Shown here: positions 23,501 to 34,458 of the stretch, one piece after another
Position numbering within the stretch: position 1 is the stretch's first letter
How the letters are laid out: the number at the start of each line of letters is the position of its first letter
From: Hevea brasiliensis
Lineage: Eukaryota > Streptophyta > Magnoliopsida > Malpighiales > Euphorbiaceae
Reading direction: 5' to 3'
Assembly: GCF_030052815.1 (NCBI RefSeq)
Contig: NC_079505.1
Location: 18,066,822-18,130,821, forward strand
DNA: 64,000 nucleotides
Notes under the pieces: model-generated
Database searches by the model: none
Told to the model about the DNA's origin: nothing
What the model saw: the letters and a program-made list of their open reading frames with translations, nothing else
Position numbers and translations under genes: made by a program

Positions 23501-26500
23501 TTTCATGGGGTTCATGAAGTGGGGAAATCTTTGTTTTTCATTACCAAACGGATCTCTTAGTCGGATAGCTGCCTCAGTAGCTGTATCAGCTTTTCTTCTT
23601 TGTTTGAATGCATAAATTCCGGTCACAAGTAATAGCAGCACTAGTATAGAACTACCAATGGCTGCTCCAATGATGATTCCTTTATTTGATTTTGGTCCTG
23701 CACAGCATTCATGCATTACATTGAGCTAGACGGTCAAAAATTTCTGAGGGCTAATTTTATGGTGTACGAGAATTTGGAGTGGTTTGAATCTCAATTGTTT
23801 GAACTCGAAACTGTTGAATCTTAATAGTACTGTAGAGTAGTTTCTTAGAATTCACATATTCTGTTATGTTTCAGAGACTGTAAAATCTATATGAACAAAC
23901 ACTAGTTTAGTTCATGCATAATATAGTTTACCTGAAAAATAATCATTGTTATCAAGAGTGAAATGCAATGGTCCAAAAGAACTAGGAAGCTGGAAAAATG
24001 TTAGGTTGTTCAGCTGAGATGTAATCATAGAAAATCCTGTTCTGTTAAAACTGTCACTATTAGATGGAAAGACTTCTATCCTCAATTCTAGGTAATCATA
24101 CTCATCCTTGAATGGGTCACTTAGAGCAATTGAATCCACAGGAAACTGAATAGATTGAAAGGCATCCATCATTAAGGCTTGTGCATGATTGTAGTAGCTT
24201 GCATTTCCCAAGTCTGAGAAGGAAATAGATCTGAATTTCAGGGTTCCTGTTATTGGATATGCACATTTACAACTGGGACTGATAATTTGATTTGAATTGC
24301 AGTCATGTTGGACACAATTGTTTGGAGGTGGAGAGTATGAAGTATTTGGCTGTTGCAGAAGTGAGCAGTAGTTTTCTGTTGATCCTATCGTTGCACAAAA
24401 TGGATTACCCTGTAGCCTGTAGAAAATTGTATAGATTACAACTCAAATGACTCTAAAATGACATAATTGTAATGCATGATCTATACATTAGCATACAAAG
24501 GCCAATAAAACAGCCAGTTCCTGTGAATAGTTTTGGGAATAAAAAGGCAAACATTTCAAAGAATGTTACTTACATAAGTGTTTTGCTGTATCCTGAACCT
24601 TGTGCAAACTCAGTAATGGAATTATTCTGCAAATCAATGAGTTCCAACTGTGTGCCATAGTTGGTGCCAATGTCCAAGGTGCCATGTAGCTGGTTGTTGC
24701 TTAATATACTGTTACCGTAAATCATACTAATCAGCTCTCAGTTTACCAGGTAGAAAGATTTCGCAGTTTTTCAGTTGCTTTCCTTATGATACAATGATTG
24801 GAATGTCGTGCTACTAGAGAACAAGTTGATACTTACACTGATTGTAATTGGGCAACACTAAAGATACTGTCTGGTATTTGGCCTTGAAGTTGTGTGCGCT
24901 CCATTATTCTGCCAGTAAAATTTTTGCTTATTATATTAGTAAACAATTTTATACTTATTGTTCCATATGCCGTCTGATATTGCTATGCTGGATTGAGTTA
25001 GTGTGTGTGGCTGTGTGCATATGTGTGTGACAGGGAAGGAGAAATGTACAATGACGTCAAGGATTGTAAGCTTGAAAACCATGGTGGAATAGATGATGCA
25101 TCAAAACTATTATTGCTCATGTCCCTGCAAATCAAATATGGATCAATAAATAAAAATGCTTAGTATTGTCACACAAGTGTTCTGGCATATGATTAAAAGA
25201 GCTGCAAAACTCATCTTTTTATCATAATGCACTTTAGGTATTTACTGTTTGCAGATGATCTTGCAGAACCAGGGATACTTACACATATGTGACAAGGTTC
25301 ATACCAGTAAGATCAGGCATTGGGCCAGTCAGTTTATTGTTAGACAAGTATCTGAGAACAATTAACTGAAATTAATATTGAGAAAACATGGAGCCAATAG
25401 TGGATAACCTAAAATTCTTAGGAGCGAGCTGAGAAACTTTTATTTTAGTTGAAACTTCTATTTGTGTTCTTACAGCTGGGACAGATTCGTTAGGCCTGTG
25501 AAGTTCAGCAGAACGGGTCCATTTAACGAGTTCCTATCCAAGCGTCTGTTGCCAGAAAACAAAAAGAAAAAAAAATTTCAAATTCACTGGTAGCTGTGGT
25601 GCAGAAAGCACACAACCTGACACAGTTATGTTATTAGGAGTACTCACATCAGTTCCAAAGATCGAACCCGTTCTAGGGAGGATGGGATGCTGCCACTTAG
25701 TTGATTGCTGTCTAAAAGCCTGCTCAAAGTCATAAGATAAGAAACATCAACTAAGTGATCCTTATTCCTCTGATGGATGAAGCAACAAGTTTGCATCCTT
25801 GAAAACTATTTCAGTTAGTTCCATAATTTTCTCCTTTTCAGAAGAAGGCTATTCTGGATTAGAAATGCAAACTAAAGATACTTGAGATGTATTGAAAAGT
25901 AAATACAGCTTAGCTCATTAATTAGAGCATTCCAAATGTGCCTTACTCTGCAGGAAAATATTCCTAGTCTTTAGAAATACTAGTGTTATATATTTTCAGT
26001 TTTTTAGATTTCAGGGTAACACTTTGCCTACCGTCATAGAACATCATATCTTGTGGTCTTACCTGCATAATGTTTCTTTCTAAATTTCATAAACTCCAAC
26101 CTTCTCCTCTCCCTCGGGAATATGTTTTATGCCATCTAAAGCATGAAGAATTTTATTTTATTTTATTTATTTATTTATTTTTAAAGAATGCAAGCAAAAG
26201 TAAACACTGAAGCATGAGAATTGAGAAGTCTATTCTTGCTAACTCTTTGATGGGCATTGCTTTAAATTAGCTTAGTTGGAATGCTAGGTAACCTTCTGAA
26301 TATAGAAAACTTTTCTGCAGGCTACCGTTGGACCTGTGGCATAAATTATTTCTTCACGGAAGATACACATAGGAGGATGCTTCTGGGAAGAAGAATAAAG
26401 CCCAGCAACTCGGAAGGCAAATTTTTAGTTCATGAATGCTGAAGTGGTCTCCACAATTCTAATTCTGTAGATTCTACCATGCAGTTAGAGATTTGTTCAT

Positions 26501-29221
26501 GGTCAAGTTTACGCAACTTTATTCTTTTTCATAATTCATTTATAAGATGATACTTCTGAAATTCGTGAGGATGCAGAACCTAGTAATTGCAACTTCTTTA
26601 CCTTTGTCCTTGTTCCTTACAGCTTCTCACTTCCCTCTTTTGTTAAACAGTTAGGGATATAAGGTTGTGAAGTGAATTATCATAAAATATGTCTTTGGCT
26701 AAAGTTGGACAACCACAACAGGCAGCCTCTTCATTTAATCTAGATGTGGCCCTAACTTTAGTATGTTCTTATTAAATGGAAGCTAATGAGTGAAATCCAA
26801 GCACCTGTTCTTTGCAGTCCAAGGACTTGGTTATGGTTCTTCTACTTCTTCAGTTCTAAGCCTTTCTGATACAGATGTTCAAGGGATAGCAAAAAATGCA
26901 ACCTGAGAACGAGTACTAAATATTTAGTTTCTATATCTTCAAGAAACATAGCGGTTGTGAAATTTGCTATTTTCGTACATTTGCAGGCTGTTTATTAAGT
27001 AAGAAAATGGCACATTCATTGTGAGACAGTCACATTTGTATCTTTCATCTATCTACATGCAGATTAGCAATTTGATCCGGTGCATAGCTTTCCTTTTTTT
27101 TTTTTTTTTTTTTGGTCAAAATCCGGTGTATAGCTGATCGGTAGAACTTACAGATGTATCAATGTCATTTTTGAGCTGAATAATTTGAGTGGAATTGTGC
27201 CTGTGAGCTGATTTTGTCCAAGATGACTGCAAATAATGATCAAATCACCGATCATTAAGTTGGAGAAAATAAGAGGACTATAAAATTAAGAAATGACCGA
27301 ATATACTTGGTTACATACAAGTGTCTTGTATTTACTAGCAAATCCAAACCAGGTGAAGTCTCATTTGAGACTGGAATTGTTCCTGTGAGGTTATTGTCAG
27401 TTACATCCAGCGAATACAGGTTCAACAGATTGCCAATAGAAGGTGGCATTTCTCCAATGAATTTGTTAGAAGCTAAAGATCTGCAAAGAATTGAAAAAAG
27501 AGGGGTTCTAAAAATATGAAAAATCCACAGGTGCAATGTAGGTTCAAGTTTTATCTATGAATTTGCATAGATCATCTGAAAAAAAAAAAAGAATTTTTTA
27601 GATTTTGTGTTCCAATTAATGAAAAGACATCTTGAGTTGGCAGAATTGCTTCTCATTACATGCCTGCAATTTTGTGACCTCCATAAATAATAGCAAGATG
27701 AATACCATAGTAGAAGTCCTTACAATGAGATAAGCTGTGTTAGAGATCCTATTGTGTTGGGAATTGGACCAAAAAAACTGCAACCAACCAGGGATCTGGC
27801 ATGAAAAAGAAAATTAGGCAGTGAAGCATGAGGTTGTACCTCCATAAGTTGGAAGAATAACAATTTTCTTACAGGTATACAAGGTTATTCAAATTTCCAA
27901 TTGCTGGTGGAAGAGTTCCTGTCAAACCCATATTTTGAGATAAATCCCTACATGTGGAAACTGATAATCAGGGCATCGTATCATCATATAAATATTCATC
28001 TTTGAAATGCTTCACATGCTCTGGTAGGTTATTCAAGTGTTACTGATGTTCATTGCAAAATGCTAGGAGTTCTTCCACCTGATGGTTTCTAAGGCATAAT
28101 AGCTGGTTCTTGGATGCTGTGATAAATAGTATGTGCTTGTTTGCATATACCTGTACATAATATTTCTAGCATTTCATATCTGGGTATGTACATACACGCG
28201 CATAGAAATATTGCAATGCATAAATCTCTTCTATTGCAGATTGATTGTGAGAATCCATGGTAAGTTGGTAACAGGAGTCCATATTTGCTCCTCTTACCAT
28301 TGTCAAGCCTGCTGAGCTGTGTAGTCTACTATGATTATATTGTAATGGCAAAAGAACATCGGAGAAGTGTAACTAGAAAGAACTTTTTAAGTGGATTATC
28401 AAGAACCTATTGATGTATGGGGATGAGAAAAGCGAGGAGAAGCAGAGAACCTACAGATTTTGTAGCTTGGGTAAATTTCCAATGTCTGCTGTCAGTGTTC
28501 CCGTCAAACCCATGCCTGACAATACTCTTAAAATGGCAAGTGTTCAGTTTAGCCGTAAGCACTTGATAAAGAGGAAATCAGGCTAATGAATGAGAAAAGG
28601 AGAACAAGTGTGTTACATGGATGTGATACGTGAATTGGAGCATTGTATTCCTTCCCAAATGGCCCCACAAGGATCAATGCCGATCCAATTGGGTGGTGTG
28701 TTCTGCCAGTTACTCTTGACAGCAGACAGAGCAGCGACTGCATCAGGTATCAGAAATAGGTTAAACACTTAAATGAATTCTCAATACAGAACACATGGGT
28801 GCAGGCAGATAAATGTTGCTCAGGAATTTGATGAATTTGTAAGTATATTTACACTGAGCTTGATTTGAAATTCATGCAAGGTATTATCAATACGCAGTTA
28901 AGAGGTTTAGTAGCTGTAAGGCTTTCCATTAATTCTGGATTGTGCATGCAAATTCATGATCTCATATTTTATGTACTTCATATAAGTTCCTTCGTGATCT
29001 CAAACTATTATTCTGTGCAGCATTTGAAGATAGAAAATTTTGGCTTTCTCCATAATGAATTGATGGAACCCATTAATTGCAAATATGGAGTTGACCTCAA
29101 TAAGTTTGGATGTTAAAATGATATTTAAAAGTGACTTACAGTCATGAGGATCTGTAACTGCTGCTATAAGGAAAACTTGATGGCACATAATCAGCAAGAA
29201 AATCTGTTTTCCTAGATCCAT
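17508..29221 (-). CDS. LRR receptor-like kinase, subfamily VIII-1 (HPCA1-like), 19 exons
   Basis: Exons in transcript order: 29221-29140, 28737-28617, 28526-28455, 27947-27873, 27795-27724, 27480-27319, 27226-27152, 25719-25648, 25545-25474, 25351-25283, 25124-25050, 24908-24837, 24708-24574, 24416-23932, 23697-23545, 23468-23332, 19972-19753, 19107-18884, 17981-17508. All introns are GT-AG, phases agree, and the sum is 2847 nt (948 codons plus stop) with no internal stop. The protein has a signal peptide ([22 protein letters not shown]), an N-terminal cap ([12 protein letters not shown]), about ten LRRs mostly on 69-75-nt exons, and a Cys-rich juxtamembrane region (residues 386-546). The transmembrane helix is about 553-577. 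The kinase has GIGGYG 637-642, Lys658, HRD 749-751, DFG 769-771 and the GYMDPEY activation-loop end at 792. All catalytic residues are present, so an active Ser/Thr kinase is expected. The family includes HPCA1/CARD1, a peroxide and quinone sensor at the plasma membrane, but ligand identity here is unproven. Intron 16 holds a LINE. Confidence 0.9.
20556..23276 (-). mobile_element. RTE-type LINE, 5'-truncated, in intron 16 of the receptor-kinase gene
   Basis: A 2721-bp element is flanked by the 14-bp direct repeat AAAAGAATTAGGAA (20542-20555 and 23277-23290). It starts inside the endonuclease domain ([43 protein letters not shown]). It continues through reverse transcriptase ([21 protein letters not shown] in a degraded frame) to the C-terminal YLGSVLQ segment and ends in a TTGAG-repeat tail, typical of plant RTE elements. 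Stops and frameshifts make it inactive. It has the same orientation as the host gene and lies wholly between exons 16 and 17. Confidence 0.93.
25720..27151 (-). other. Long intron 7 of the receptor-kinase gene
   Basis: This 1432-bp intron separates two LRR exons. It contains a poly-T/poly-A tract near 27095 and no recognisable exon or element. Confidence 0.6.
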
Positions 29222-29590
29222 TTGTAGAGACCTCACTACTTTCTTTCAGTTTCCAAAGCTTAATACAGAATCCTAGTACCTCTGACCATCCAATACTACC
29301 CAGATTCTAGACAAGCACTACCTGGGTGCCAATTCCTGCTTAAAAAGGGCAGCCATACCTCTGTGACATGTTCAAAACATCTGGAAATATTCTATGTTTT
29401 GCAATTTCAACCCCAAAATGAAGTTTCTCTTGGATAAAAGTTCAACAAGGAAGTGGCGAATGTTAATTAGAAAATGAAGAAGACAACTGAGACAGGTTTA
29501 TGTGTATATATTATATTTGTAGTTTCCTTTCACAGTCTTTCACATAAGAGAATATTAACACTGGATTTTTGAACATTTCTGCCTCTGGAA
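29222..29590 (-). promoter_or_regulatory. Upstream region of the receptor-kinase gene
   Basis: About 370 bp lies between the start codon and the repeat block R1. No clear TATA box or named cis-element can be supported. The non-repetitive 5' region is short, so R1 and its palindrome sit close to the likely promoter. Confidence 0.3.
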
Positions 29591-29637
29591 TTTTATTATT
29601 TAATCAATATAGAATAAATTATAATAATTAATATGTA

Positions 29638-29642
<5 letters not shown>

Positions 29643-29698
<56 letters not shown>
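29643..29698. repeat. (TA)n microsatellite bordering the palindrome
   Basis: TA run immediately left of the palindrome. The equivalent in R2 is 39617-39661. Confidence 0.95.
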
Positions 29699-29705
<7 letters not shown>

Positions 29706-29948
29706 TTATTATGTTGGTATATTTTTATTATTTTTAACATGAAATTTTCATTAAAAATTTAAGAGATAAGAAGTAATACAAATAAAATATGGAGTAACAA
29801 TAAATTTAAAACATTTACATTTATAAATGTAAATGTTTTAAATTTATTGTTACTCCATATTTTATTTGTATTACTTCTTATCTCTTAAATTTTTAATGAA
29901 AATTTCATGTTAAAAATAATAAAAATATACCAACATAATAAAAAATTA
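29699..29948. repeat. Perfect 250-bp palindrome
   Basis: The two 125-bp arms are exact reverse complements and meet at TTTATAAA (centre between 29823 and 29824), with no spacer. The right arm is the normal R-block sequence, also seen at 39676 onward and 48133 onward. The left arm replaces what in R2 is only a few bases after the TA run. A transcript would fold into a long perfect hairpin. Confidence 0.95.
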
Positions 29949-31283
29949 ATTAAAGATATATAATAATTTGAGAATAGTTAAATCATACAATCATTTTCAC
30001 TACTTTAAATTTCAAGATTTTTATATTCTCATAATATATTAAATAAATATAATATATTCAAACATTTTTTATTTGGTTACATTAATAATATTCTAAAAAA
30101 TAATATTAATGAACTGAAAGCAATGCTGAGGGCTTGCAGCTCCTTGAACCACACAAGTAGCGTTCATGCTGAATTTCGCATTATCAATGTCATTTTATGG
30201 GAAGATTATAGTAGCTTTCAGTGCAGATAAAAATAATGTTTCAAATGGCAGAAATTAATGTTGGGAAAAGGGGACCATCCCCTTTCATTTTTCATAAGCT
30301 TTCACAGCCTTAAAGCAAGCTTAGCGTTAGCTCAACTCGAATATTATAGATGAGTTTGAATAAGTCTACCTTGATTTTAATATATTTAATATGTGTTAAA
30401 ATTTGAATTATAATATTAAATCTCAAAAAGACTGAAAAAGATAAGATAATGTTGGAATTTGGAATTCTATTATAACAAGCATGTAAATTTAAAATACATA
30501 AATAATCATACAATTACATTATATATATATATATATATATATCATAACCAATGATTGTTACTAATAACTATGGATGACAATGAATCAAGTATTTTTGGGT
30601 ACCCAACCGAACCGTGATAAAATAAGATTTAATAGTATATAATTAAATTTGTGATGTATTCGTATTTAAAGAATAACATTGATATTAAATTTAAATTTTA
30701 TATATTGAGTATCTATTATTTAAAAAAATATATATATATATAATTAATTAAATATAAAATATATATTTTTATAATAATATTTATAAATCTTTATATATTA
30801 TATTTTAAATAAATACAATTCAGATATTTTATAAAATTACTAAATTTTCAAAATACAAATTATTAATAAAAAATTGTTGTTTTCAGCTGCCACTGATTGC
30901 TATTCCAGGGAACTTCTTACACGCACACTCATTCAATAGATAATTGATAGATTATTAAAATAATTATAAATTCTAGTACAAAACATAATAGGTTCCACTA
31001 TAAATATAATTTTTTAATTTTTAATTAATTGGGTGTATATCCAATTAGAAATTTTTTATTATCCCAACTGATAACTGATGTATTAACGAATATATAAATT
31101 AACCATTGTAATTTTCACCACAAATAATGGTGATTGATCATTGATAGATGAATGTATATATGTTTTGGAAAATAATTTTATTTTTTTAAATAATAAAATC
31201 ATTTTCTCTAAAAGTGATTTAAACTTTTCTCTTGGTACAATATATTTTTTATTTATTAATTCTTAAATAATTCGAACACAAAA

Positions 31284-31285
<2 letters not shown>

Positions 31286-31361
<76 letters not shown>
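31286..31361. repeat. (TA)n microsatellite
   Basis: A 76-bp TA run inside R1. The R2 equivalent (41244-41292) is shorter. Confidence 0.95.
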
Positions 31362-31368
<7 letters not shown>

Positions 31369-31945
31369 TTTTTAAAATTTATATTACTAAAAATATTTTT
31401 TTCTTGAAATAATTAAATCCTCAAACTAAAATTCATAAGTTTTAAAAATATAAAATCAATATTCAATTCATTGAAAAATAAAATTATAGTTATAGGCATT
31501 GAATTGGCTAGCTAGGTTCAAATATAAATAGACATATAAAATATTTATTAATTAAAAAAGAATATTCAAAATAAAATTGACCTTGCAATGAAAAAATTTT
31601 CATTCTAGTTATAAATAAAATTTTCACATATATCCATATAAAAAAAAAAAAAACTCCTCCAAATTCAATAAAACTCGTACCTAAATTGTAACACCCCTCA
31701 CCCGTCTACAGTGTAGCCGAGCAAAGTGTGCTACATTCGGTGCCAGAGCACCCTATCTTATACTAAATTAATTTAATTATATTATCTTAAGTGTAATAAT
31801 TTTTTTTATCACATCTTATCTTTTTGTGGAGACCTAGACAGAATCTTCTCTGCTTTTATTAATGCATGGTGGGTGTCACTATTTACCTGTTAAAAACAAA
31901 TTATATCCATTTCATTTTCCATGAACCATGTCATATCATCACAAT

Positions 31946-32386
31946 ATATTTTTTATTTATTAATTTTTAAATAATTCAAAAACACAAAGATATATATATA
32001 TATAATATTTTTTAAAATCTATATTACTAAAAATATTTTTTTCTTGAAATAAATTAAATCCTCAAACTAAAATTCATAAGTTTTAAAAATATAAAATCAA
32101 TATTCAATTCATTGAAAAATAAAATTATAGTTATAGGCATTGAATTAATTGAATTGGCTAGCTAGGTTCAAATATAAATAGACATATAAAATATTTATTA
32201 ATTAAAAAAGAATATTCAAAATAAAATTGAACTTGCAATGAAAAAATTTTCATTCTAGTTATAAATAAATTTTTCACATATATCCATATATATATATATA
32301 TAAAAAAAAAAGCTCCTCCAAATTCAATAAAACTCATACCTAAATTGTAACACCCCTCACCTGTCTACAGTGTAGCTGAGCAAGAT
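31946..32386. repeat. Second copy of the 3' part of R1
   Basis: This segment repeats 31228-31725 (TTTTTTATTTATTAATT, CTCAAACTAAAATTCATAAG, GGCTAGCTAGGTTCAAATAT) with a shortened TA run. It again reaches the LTR junction CCTAAAT/TGTAACACCCC at 32340-32355. It is a local tandem duplication, cut at 32386 by the next LTR. Confidence 0.8.
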
Positions 32387-34458
32387 TGTGACACCCCTTA
32401 CCCGTCTACAGTGTAGCCGAGCAAGATATGCCACCCAGTGTGCCGGAGCACCATATCTTATTTCATAACAATTTACCCTCCTTAATTTATTTATTTGTTA
32501 TTCACCAAGTGCTAAATTTTACCAATTATATTATTTATTTACAACTTTGTTTAATCTGAATTTTCCATAAATTTTTATAAAAAATTCGGCAGAGTGCCGG
32601 CTATAAATTGGAAAACAGTTCTTCTGAACCTGTTAAAAAAAACACTTCCAATATGGTTCTCAGATCCAGAACTCCAATATACATCCATATCAACTCAATC
32701 TCTAAATCTCAACTCAATCTCTAAATCTCAACACAATTTTCAAAATTTTTTGTTCACATCACAATTTAAATTAATTTCATGAATAACTCCTCAACATTTT
32801 ATTTTTCAACAAAATATACTGATAATTACAATAACATGAAATTTCATATATTACATTATCATATGATTTCATGAGTTTGTAATTACAATCAAAACTAGTA
32901 CAAAATGCAAAGTACAAAATACAACCCAAAATCCTAACATCCTACCAAGTGCACTGCAGATATGAGGTGACTCTGGACTCTGTGCAGATCTGACAAATCA
33001 CCTGGTCTGAGGTCTGCTGGACTCCCCAGCTATGTCTCCAGTACCTGCGCGTGGCAAAAGCGACGCGCTAAGCAATTCTGCTTAGTGGTGCCAATATAAA
33101 ATAAAATAGCTAATATAAAATGGATGTGCAGAATGTATGCTGACATTTTTATAGATTAAGTTCCTGGCAATTATTGTAGTATTATTTGATTAAAATTTGG
33201 TAAGATTTATTTAGATTGCCCAAGTATCCTATACTAGTCGACTGGACTGGATAAACGGGTAAACTGGCACTGGGTACCAAGTACCTCGGGCCATCACACC
33301 ATCGGTCACATTGTGTCTCCCGGTGTGCAACAAAACAGCTAATAAGCTGTAATAAATATTGGGCACAAGGCCGAGTATCACACTGATATCAGAATGGCTA
33401 AAAGCCATAAAATCACAGAATTGCATAATGCCATATGCAGTACTGATAACTGAACCCTATTGGCATGCTAACCTATCCAAACCAATCATTCTAGGCATAT
33501 TAAAGCATTTTACACAGTTAATGATTTAATTATTTATTTTCGTAATGTAGAGGTCACTATTTACTTGGCTAATTTTACTCAAAGGTTGATTTTTTGATTT
33601 ACAATAGATTTGTTGAACCTAAGTTCAATAAGATACCACATTTTTTTTTACAAAAGTGTTGGCATTAGTTGCCAAACAATACTTAAAACCAATGGAGAAT
33701 AATTCAGAAATTTCAGTTTTGAGTGTTATAATTCACTGTTCTATTAGGCCATTCTACAGTGAGAATTTGGCCAAATGTTCTTCATAAAAATTGTTTCTTA
33801 TGATGTCTAGTTACATTTATTTTTTTGAATCACTCCATTTGGAGTTTTGTAACTCAAGTTATGGCCTAAATACCATAACTGGCTGGATTGCAATTTTTCT
33901 AGAATTTCTCGGCAGAATCAATTCTGCAGTTTTTGTACACTGACTGCAGGTCAATTTTTGGATATGTTATGGTCAAAATTTGGGTTTGTTTTCTTCATGA
34001 AAGTTGTAGGGCTATATCTCAGCTTTCTATTGGTAAGATTTCAGGTCAATTGAACTTTTCTACACTGAGTTATGACCATTTGAACAAATACTGTTCATTT
34101 GGTTATTTTGTCATTTTCCAGGGACAGCATGTTGGTCACCCGGATTAGGGTAGTTTTTAGGTCAATTTGGTTTAGTTTTTTGGACAGAGTTTATTCACCA
34201 AAGTTGTGCCATTATGTGTCTAGTTTTATATCCAATTGGCCTTGCACCAATTGAACTTACACAACTCTAGTTATAGCTACCCAAACCTGCTGGACTCACA
34301 CGATCCTGCGAGTCACCAAGCGACATGCCTAAGCTCAATTCCATTGTCCTAACTCACTTCAATTCCTCCTCACACATAGTCAAATGGTCACTAATTGACC
34401 ATTATAATGTTCATATACCATTACATGAGCAAACCCTAATTTTGTTCAAGTGTCCAAG
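32387..34458 (-). mobile_element. Gypsy LTR, antisense, 5'-truncated
   Basis: It begins TGTGACACCCCTTACCCGTC, which is the reverse complement of the LTR end at 37558. It stays inversely homologous to 35600-37558: GGCAGAGTGCCGGCTATAAA near 32588 against 37380-37400, and the ACGCGCTAAGCA...CTTAGTGGTG string near 33063 against 36945-36970. It is about 2.07 kb and lacks the LTR start, being cut at 34458 by the plus-strand LTR. It sits inside the end of another LTR (32345-32386). Confidence 0.75.

Larger units (their letters stand above)
29591..31945. repeat. Repeat block R1 (with left part of a gypsy LTR)
   Basis: A ~2.3-kb AT-rich block is nearly identical over long stretches to 39566-41893; 30001-30060 equals 39841-39900. 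It contains AGGGCTT.CAGCTCCTTGAACC and GGGTACCCAACCGAACCGT strings and two (TA)n runs. From about 31690 it enters the end of an antisense LTR (TGTAACACCCCTCACCCGTC), at the same junction (CCTAAAT/TGTAAC) as in R2. Both blocks share host flank and LTR, so R1 and R2 were duplicated after the LTR inserted. A shorter relative (R3) lies at 48128-48445. Confidence 0.8.

Noticed and set aside
24472..25030. Plus-strand open frames near 24472 and 24848
   Set aside because: They overlap minus-strand LRR exons and introns of the receptor-kinase gene and have no independent support.
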